Assembly (NCBI GenBank): GCA_964017045.1
Contig: OZ024802.1
Span: forward strand, 24,987,793 to 25,051,792
DNA from: Omphiscola glabra
Lineage: Eukaryota > Mollusca > Gastropoda > Lymnaeidae
Length of the DNA: 64,000 bases
Direction of reading: 5' to 3'
The notes under the pieces were generated by a model. It made no database searches, had not been told where the DNA came from, and worked only from the letters and a program-made list of their open reading frames with translations. The translations under genes and the position numbers were made by a program. How positions within the stretch are numbered: the stretch's first letter is position 1; the number at the start of each line of letters is the position of its first letter. Positions 56,837-64,000 of the stretch are shown piece by piece.

Positions 56837-57051
56837 CGGTGGTCGGAAAAATCGCGCTCGCGGGGCTGCATGCGGCTCTTTAGTGACCTGAGTGCGGCCC
56901 GGCCAGTCAGCCACAAAACGGGTTTGACTCCGAAAATCGTGTTGTTGTTTTTTGGTCAGGTTCTTGAAAAGAAATTTGGCTCTCAAAATGTTTTTTAATC
57001 GTCCTGCTTCTGGTGTTTGGCTCTTTTGACTCATGAGTTTGGCGACCACTG
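56837..57051. mobile_element. hAT MITE with degenerate 8-bp target duplication
   Basis: A 215-bp element, CGGTGGTCGGAAAAATCG to TTTGGCGACCACTG, flanked by CACTAGAA and CGCTAGGG (5 of 8 match, all three differences A/G). Internal GGCTGCATGCGGCTCTTTAG matches the fragment at 5958-6060. No transposase. Confidence 0.72.
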
Positions 57052-57717
57052 CGCTAGGGTTGCAACAATAATTGGAACAAAAACCTACAAGAACTAATTA
57101 CAGTTCCAAGAAGTAAGACAATAAAGTAAGTAGCAATGTAAACATATGCAATAGTTCACACTGTTCGTCTGTCAACAACAATCTTTACACCTCCCATACT
57201 CACTCCTCGTGACGTGCTAAGACGCTATGACCTTGTGACTGAACAGAAACACCCCCCACCCCGACCCAAACACCCCCATCCCCCCCCCCCCCATATCTCA
57301 CTGCGCTGCTCGGAAGTCCATGAATGCCGTTGACGGTGAGTACTCGGACGATGCACGCGCACTAATACCCCCCTCACAGTCGGGCCACGCGCCACAGCTG
57401 CCAGATCTAGTGTCACCCCCTTAGTGGGCAGTGGCGCTCGTCGGCACTGGGCAGTGGTCACCGTGAATGGCGTCCACGCTAGGTGTCGCTCGATGCTCAC
57501 ATCTGGAACATCCGGCTGTCGTACCCCTTTTGGGACATAGCGACATGCTTGTAAAGGTGTCTTTGTTTGGAGTTAAGAATCAGCCCTTGTCTTAAATAAA
57601 AATTGAGGTTTGGGGGGAGGGGGGGGGGAACTAGAGGTGCGACATCAAACGCAGATGGACTCCAACTAAAATATTCGTAAATTGATTGAGGTGTTTTTGT
57701 CATAATTCATATCAAAT
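57052..57717. other. Intergenic sequence
   Basis: C runs near 57280 and a G run near 57611. No supported gene. Confidence 0.4.
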
Positions 57718-57893
57718 GCTTGAAAACACAATCAAATTTTCCTTCAATGCAATTCGTGTATGAAGCCTTGTCACAACTTTCATATTACTATTTGATCAAC
57801 TCCCCCCCCCCCCCCCCCAAAAAAAAAACCACGCACAAAATAGTGCGTTCATACAACAATTTGACGCGAAATTTGATCGTGTGAACTGACGCT
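57718..57893 (-). mobile_element. MITE of the 8238-8602 family without tandem expansion
   Basis: On the - strand it starts AGCGTCAGTTCACACGATCA, has TGTATGAACGCACTATTTTG, a G run, then GTGACAAGGCTTCATACACG, in the same order as the intronic copy. It has a single GATCAAATTTCG unit where that copy has eight. The far end is degenerate. Confidence 0.78.
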
Positions 57894-57968
57894 TAGTCAC
57901 AAGCTTTTAGCAGTAGGTGCGATGAAAATGAGGAACTGTATTAAAAGGGTCGCGAAAGAACCACTGGT

Positions 57969-58089
57969 ATAGATGAAGTAGAGACATATAAGTACCTAGG
58001 TGTCTCCATAATAATAAGCTATCAGGGCATGAACACGGCCAAATTCTGTAAACAAAAATCAACCAAAAACTGTACACTGTCTATTTAAA
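57969..58089 (+). pseudogene. Possible LINE reverse transcriptase fragment
   Basis: The + strand encodes IDEVETYKYLGVSI and a few more codons to a stop. VETYKYLGVxI is a common motif just after the catalytic region of non-LTR reverse transcriptases. The fragment is short. Confidence 0.4.
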
Positions 58090-58185
58090 CTAAACAGTTT
58101 TAAAATGAACTTATTTTTACATATTAGCAACTGGAATAATTTTAAAGAATATTTGAAATTTACATAAAACTTTATTACTGAGTTG

Positions 58186-58300
58186 ATGCCTGCATCGGTT
58201 GCAGTACGGAATGAACTTCTGTTGTCTGTAATAGTTGCAGTACGAAATGACCTTCTGTTGTCTATAAAAGTTGCAGCATACAATGACCTCTTGTTATGCG
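58186..58300. repeat. About 37-bp repeat, 3 copies
   Basis: Units contain GTTGCAGTACGAAATGACCT and TCTGTTGTCT. Confidence 0.88.
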
Positions 58301-58344
58301 TTGTAATTTTCTTCACTCACTTTCTTTTTGTTTTCTCTCCCTCT

Positions 58345-58464
58345 CACTTCTCTCTCTCTCTCTCTCTCTCTCTCGCTCTGTCAAAATTTCTTTTTCAAAC
58401 TGATCAACCATTACACTTACTCTTCCACCAACCCCTTACATTCCACCCAGCACTCTTCCATTAG

Positions 58465-58496
<32 letters not shown>

Positions 58497-58500
58497 ACCC
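58345..58500. repeat. CT microsatellites
   Basis: Two (CT)n tracts, at about 58350-58375 and 58468-58497, separated by 90 bp of AC/CT-rich sequence. Confidence 0.93.
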
Positions 58501-58559
58501 TCCTAATCACAACACCTGTCCACCAATACTGACCATTAGCTTTGAACGCCGATGACACG

Positions 58560-58860
58560 GCCATTCAAACATGCCCGAGGAGCATGCGCGTTGCGACCCT
58601 TTGCCCGCCATGTTGGCCACGTGACCAAACCGTTAGAATCCCTAAGTCCGGGATTGCCGTGAGTGAAGCTCTTCCATTCGAGCACTGCGCCTGCGCGTGT
58701 ACATGCGCGTGCCCCGGTGATTACTCTTGGAGTCCATCCCGTCTTTCGTTTGTATTTGGCCATTGGGACCCTGTTCACGTCCGGAGATCTCGTTTCACGT
58801 GCTTTACCCAGAAACTGCCGGCTGTTCTATGAAGCGCCGGATAGGCCAGAATAGAGAGCA
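58560..58860. promoter_or_regulatory. CpG-rich segment with NRF1-, YY1- and E-box-like motifs
   Basis: Contains GCATGCGCGT, CTGCGCCTGCGCG and ACATGCGCGTGC (NRF1-like), CCGCCATGTTGG (YY1-like, inverted) and GGCCACGTGACC (E-box/USF). This cluster is unlike the AT-rich surroundings and resembles a TATA-less promoter. Open frames here on both strands are not assignable. Confidence 0.33.
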
Positions 58861-60079
58861 GGAAAATGAACAGTTGAATTTTGACCAAACTTCGATGAAA
58901 TTTTGACGGAGAATCTGTTTATCATAATAACATCAATTTATTGTTTATGCGTATCTCTTTAATCTTACCATTGATATAAAAATTATAAATTACTACAGTT
59001 TTTCATTGACTGATACTGAAATTGAGGCCAAGAAAGAATGTAAAAGAGGAGAGAGCTGTTGAGCGTTTAGTCGATCAATATGTTTATGAACTATAGTGGA
59101 AATGGTGAATGATTTATTGTAAAGGATACAGAAGTTTTCCAGGCTTTACAGACAAGAAACTGATTTACAAATGACCAAAAAAAAAATGTGTTCTAGGACA
59201 TGAAAAAGCGTAGTCAGACAGAGACGGGTGGACTGTCAGAGCCAGGGGGAATACCTCAAGGGCAAAAAAGATGGCGCCTACCCAGGAGAGCCCACCGTTT
59301 TAGGGGCCCCTCGACCAGGGATTAAAATGTATTGATTTATTTTAATGACGCGATGTAAGACAGAACGACATATACACAACAGGCTATGAAATGGGGGGGG
59401 GGGGGGGAGCCGAAAAACTGAGGGAAGCGATACAAGCCATATACTTTTTTCTAACACTGTAATCAGCAAAACTAAAAGTGAAGAAAAAAAAAGGATGTTG
59501 AGCTCAATGCGGGCCAACTGGCCCAGTGAATAAGTCAGCGCAGCTGGGAAAGAAAAAAACTTTTTGTCATTGATCAGTCGCCATCTTTTAAGAAACAGAT
59601 TGACGCGATCCCAAAGTTACAGAAATTGAGCATTTTATTTCTTGTGGGAAGTGTTGGGGGGGGGGGGGTTGTTGTAGGGGCTGAAAAATGTTGACTGCCT
59701 GGGGGGGGAGAGGACCTCACTGGTTACTAGGCTATGCCTTTAGTCAATCGTTGCATTGTTGCTCACAATGGTATGATTTAATATCTAGTAGGAGCGATCA
59801 CAAGGGCGAGACACATACATCCATTAAAATGAATCTCCTGACAAGGCAATACGAACATCAAGTTTCAAATAATCAAGTAATATATTTTTTTTAATTAATT
59901 TATTTTACTCAAAAATGAGAGATATAATACCATCAGATTTTTGTCAGTTTTAGAATAGTGTTTCTTTTATTAACATAAACTACGCTCGCGTAGAAACAAA
60001 ACCAAATACTGAGAAATTGTTCAAATCTGACCATGCCTGAACACCGTAGTTCCCAGATTGAAATCTCTACCCCAGCGTC
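58861..60079. other. Intergenic sequence
   Basis: G runs near 59393, 59656 and 59701. AAGATGGCGCC (59268) is YY1-like. No supported exon. Confidence 0.4.
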
Positions 60080-60099
60080 GCCGCCATCTTGCCACGTGC
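60080..60099 (-). promoter_or_regulatory. YY1-type motif followed by E-box
   Basis: GCCGCCATCTTG, the inverse of CAAGATGGCGGC, followed by CCACGTGCC. A match to the YY1 consensus. Open frames overlap it on both strands but neither is supported as a gene. Confidence 0.3.
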
Positions 60100-60551
60100 C
60101 ACAGTGGGTTAAATTAATGCGCCATGCACTCATTATTGTCACAGAGCGCGTTTGTCTAATCACCGCTTCTGTGGCCCGGAGCGACCATGAATACATCATC
60201 AGTACTATTCATCCACCCCCACACCCTCCCCTCGTTCCTGGACCGCCACCCTGGTTCTCTGCCACACAGCCACGTAGTGTCACTCTACAACTGACCCATC
60301 AAAAGAACATTAAAGGCGTTGTTGTTGCTTTTTTGTTGGTTGGTTTTTTTTGTTGTTGCTTTTTTGTTGGTTGTTTTCCGTGCATTTTTAGGGACATGAT
60401 GAATCGATTTGATGTCGTCTGCTCGACTTAAATAAAACAAAACAAAATTCTCTGTGTGTTTTGTATTCGATCGTTTGAAGTACAAACATCTAAAGTGTTT
60501 GTTTTTTGGGTTTATTTTACAAGAGAGCTATAGTTCCTGTGTCCGAATCAG

Positions 60552-61375
60552 TGCAAGAAAAGTTAGTCACTGTGACAGCGTATGTACAAGACAGTTAGTC
60601 ACTGTGACAGCGTATGTACAAGACAGTTAGTCACCGTGACAGCGTATGTACAAGACAGTTAGTCACTGTGACAGCGTATGTACAAGACAGTTAGTCACCG
60701 TGACAGCGTATGTACAAGACAGTTAGTCACTGTGACAGCGTATGTACAAGACAGTTAGTCACTGTGACAGCGTATGTACAAGACAGTTAGTCACTGTGAC
60801 AGCGTATGTACAAGAAAGTTAGTCACCGTGACAGCGTATGTACAAGAAAGTTAGTCACTCGGACAGTATATGTACAAGAAAGTTAGTCACTCTGACAGTG
60901 TCTGTACAAAAAAGTTAGTCACTCTGACAGTGTCTGTACAAGAAAGTTAGTCACTGTGACATTATTCTGTACAAGAACGTTAGTCACTCTGGCAGTGTCT
61001 GTACAACAAAGTTAGTCACTCTGACAGTGTCTGTACAAGAAAATTAGACACTCTGGCAGTGTCTGTACAACAAAGTTAGTCACTCTGACAGTGTTTGTAC
61101 AAAACTTTTTGTCACTCTGACAGTGTTTGTACAAAAAAGTTAGTCACCCTGATAGTATATGTACAAGAAAGTAGTACATTTGAACGTGTGTACAAGAAAG
61201 CTAGCCACTCTGTTTACATTTGTACACGTAACAGGCAGCTAAAAGAACGTTTGGATAGTATATGTACAAGAAATCTAACCGCTCTGTCAGCATGTGTACA
61301 AGTCAGCGAAAAGGACGCTGTCGGTATGTGTACAAGACATCTAGTCACTCTGTCAGTAAATGTACAAAAAGAGTT
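60552..61375. repeat. 32-bp minisatellite, about 26 copies, with left-to-right decay
   Basis: Unit TACAAGACAGTTAGTCACTG plus TGACAGCGTATG. The first 9-10 copies are nearly identical, then copies drift (TCTGACAGTGTCTG, TTTGTACAAAAAAG) and lose register towards 61375. Confidence 0.96.
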
Positions 61376-61454
61376 AGACACTGACATTTTCTGGTGAAAA
61401 GTTGAAGACAGCGTCATGAGACAAAATATCTGATCCATTTCGCCCATTGTTCGT

Positions 61455-61745
61455 GAGAGATGAGACACAGGCAACTATTCTGACGACGAGACACAGGCAA
61501 CTATTCGGACGACGAGACACAGGCTACTATTCTGACGACGAGACACATGATACTATTATGACGACGAGACACATGCTACTATTCTGACGACGAGACACAG
61601 GCAACTATTCGGACGACGAAACACAGGCTACTATTCTGACGACGAGACACAGGCTAATATTCTGACGACGAAACACGGGCTACTATTCTGACGATGAGAC
61701 CCAGGCTATTACTCTGACAATGAGACCCAGGCTACTACTCTGACG
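61455..61745. repeat. 26-bp minisatellite, about 11 copies
   Basis: Unit GACGACGAGACACAGGCTAC plus TATTCT with A/G and T/G variants. It follows the 32-bp array after only 80 bp. Confidence 0.95.
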
Positions 61746-62734
61746 AAGAAAAGGTAAATCAAACGAGAGACAATTCATACAAGAAGAAATCCGACAATGA
61801 TATTTTAGGGTCCTACTCAGATTCACAAGTACCACCAGTGGTGTTAATGTACACTTATAATAATATAATGTTAGGCCTTATGATTTTGATACCTATCACC
61901 ATCAAAGAATGTCAAGAATGTGAAATAGCAGAAACAATCGGGGGGGGGGGGGGGGGGGGGGTTACAGAGAAATGCCAAATCTTTCTTTTCCAGAGCGATG
62001 CACATATTTACTTACAATAGATTACGGTGTAGAGTGTCGATTGTCTGGCCCAACTGAATATACTATAATTTTAATTATTATAATTATTATTATCTCTTAT
62101 ATATATTAAGCTTCTGGTGGACTGCTTCCTAATCAGTGAATTTTGTATTGAGAGTATATTACAAATAATTCTATATGTTTGAAAGAAAATATGGTTCAAT
62201 AATGAGTTCAATAGCGCATAAAATATAATTCCCGATAACTGCACTCAATGTTATAAATATTTTATATATAACGCAACTGCGTTTGGTGCGTAATATTTTC
62301 TCTTCGTAAAATGAAATCGTCTCAATTTAAGTATGGTGTAAAAAAATAATTCGGTTTAAAAGTGGTTGGGACATCAGAATATTTAATATAGTTCATGGGC
62401 GTGAAATAGAAATTGTGCAGTGACGTATCATGGGGAGGAGGGGTGTAGCAAAAATTGGGATTCTTCAATGTGCGTTACTTGAGTTCATGTTTTGTCAAGT
62501 AACTTTAGTAGATGGGAAGTTCACGCAAATACCGTCGCCAATTTTTGGCGGGTTGTATCTAGTTTTTATCGTTATCATCATTCTTCTTCTTCTTATTATT
62601 ATTATTAGTATTATTGTCTTATGCAAAGCACACGACATGTAGCTTTAGGGCAGGAACACCGGACAGCAATCATTGTGCCGATGCCTGTCACACAATCAAG
62701 CAAAAATTAAATATAAAACTACGAAAGTTTGATG
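61746..62734. other. AT-rich intergenic sequence
   Basis: G run of about 21 at 61940-61960, CAGTGACGTATCATGG (hAT-type left end) at 62418, and a CTT/ATT simple repeat at 62575-62615. No gene. Confidence 0.45.
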
Positions 62735-64000
62735 ATAACATGATACACCGTACAAAGTGATGATAACTTTACATAATACACCACACAAAGTGATGATAAC
62801 TTTACATAATACACCGTACAAAGTGATGATAACTTTACATATTACACAATACAAAGTGATGATAACTTTACATATTACACCACACAAAGTGATGATAACT
62901 TTACATAATACACCACACAAAGTGATGATAACTTTACATATTACACCACACAAAGTGATGATAACTTTACATAATACACCACACAAAGTGATGATAACTT
63001 TACATAATACACCGTACAAAGTGATGATAACTTTACATATTACACAATACAAAGTGATGATAACTTTACATATTACACCACACAAAGTGATGATAACTTT
63101 ACATAATACACCACACAAAGTGATGATAACTTTACATATTACACCACACAAAGTGATGATAACTTTACATAATACACCACACAAAGTGATGATAACTTTA
63201 CATAATACACCGTACAAAGTGATGATAACTTTACATATTACACAATACAAAGTGATGATAACTTTACATATTACACCACACAAAGTGATGATAACTTTAC
63301 ATAATACACCACACAAAGTGATGATAATTTTACATATTACACCACACAAAGTGATGATAACTTTACATAATTTTACATAATACACCACACAAAGTGATGA
63401 TAACTTTACATAATACATCGTACAAAGTGATGATAACTTTACATATTACACAATACAAAGTGATGATAACTTTACATATTACACCACACAAAGTGATGAT
63501 AACTTTACATAATACACCGTACAAAGTGATGATAACTTTACAAATTACACCACACAAAGTGATGATAACTTTACATATTACACCACACAAAGTGATGATA
63601 ACTTTACATAATACACCGTACAAAGTGATGATAACTTTACATATTATTACACCATACAAAGTGATGATAACTTTACATATTATTACACCATACAAAGTGA
63701 TGATAACTTTACATATTATTACACCATACAAAGTGATGATAACTGTACATTTACACCGTACAAAGTGATGATAACTGTACATATTACACCACACAAAGTG
63801 ATGATAACTTTACATATTACACCACACAAAGTAATGATAACTTTACATATTACACCACACAAAGTGATGATAACTTTACATATTACACCACACAAAGTGA
63901 TGATAACTTTACATATTACACCACACAAAGTGATGATAACTTTACATAATACACAGTACAAAGTGATGATAACTTTACATATTATTACACCATACAAAGT
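62735..64000. repeat. 33-bp array organised as a 198-bp higher-order repeat, runs off the window
   Basis: Unit GTGATGATAACTTTACATAA plus TACACCACACAAA. Six variant units in fixed order form a 198-bp higher-order repeat, seen from ACCGTACA at 62813, 63011 and 63209 (spacing exactly 198). After about 63360 the order breaks down. Both strands stay open because 33 is a multiple of 3 (KVMITLH, CKVIITL). Not genes. Confidence 0.97.

Noticed and set aside
60033..60431. 132-codon + strand frame starting MPEHRSSQIEISTP
   Set aside because: The second half is T-rich low complexity and the opposite strand is also open. The YY1 motif inside argues for regulatory rather than coding sequence.
62696..63997. 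Frames of up to 240 codons with KVMITLH or CKVIITL repeats
   Set aside because: Artefact of a 33-bp tandem array, open on both strands.

Overview
This is a eukaryotic window, gene-poor and repeat-rich, most likely from a mollusc and probably a heterobranch (pulmonate-type) gastropod. That placement is an inference. It rests on GT-AG spliced genes with long introns, a type II tRNA-derived SINE, a predicted ectodomain of a kind common in lophotrochozoan receptor proteins, and three short hAT elements that look like the SPIN family, which is known from a pond snail as well as vertebrates. There are no bacterial-style operons, CRISPR arrays or rRNA genes.

Two protein-coding loci can be supported. 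(1) On the + strand at 7294-11434 there is a secreted or single-pass membrane protein. A signal-peptide exon (7294-7366) is joined in phase across a 1.37-kb GT-AG intron to a 2.7-kb exon (8738-11434). The exon carries a somatomedin-B-like cysteine cluster and one C-terminal membrane segment, and it changes frame once near 10460-10521. (2) On the - strand at 18836-29585, three exons (29585-29430, 28852-28774, 19020-18836) join in consistent phase into a small helix-loop-helix protein of about 139 residues, with a 9.7-kb second intron. Two weaker upstream - strand exon candidates lie at 45918-45956 and 50736-50899. A small + strand ORF at 55509-55625 lies downstream of a promoter-like region with two NRF1-type motifs.

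The rest is dominated by tandem repeats. More than 40 distinct arrays have unit lengths from 9 to 70 bp and together cover, by rough addition, about 18 kb of the 64 kb. The largest are a 70-bp array (22771-24590, 26 units), a 25/26-bp array (52339-55165), a 21-bp array (41349-42524), a 32-bp array (47565-48620), an 18-bp array (35410-36112, 39 units) and a 33-bp array that forms a 198-bp six-unit higher-order repeat (62735 to the window end). Most long ORFs here are by-products of these arrays.

Transposon remnants fill the spaces. They include SPIN-like and other hAT elements with 8-bp target duplications, a Tc1/mariner-type MITE just 3' of the first gene, several long-TIR MITEs, a tRNA-derived SINE and the LINE that shares its tail, LINE reverse-transcriptase C-terminal fragments, a Penelope-type GIY-YIG fragment and a possible decayed Gypsy-type protease. 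In two cases the sequence suggests how a minisatellite arose: from the subterminal region of a MITE (8238-8602), and from the stop-codon region of the HLH gene (18640-18850). G or C homopolymers longer than 10 are scattered throughout.
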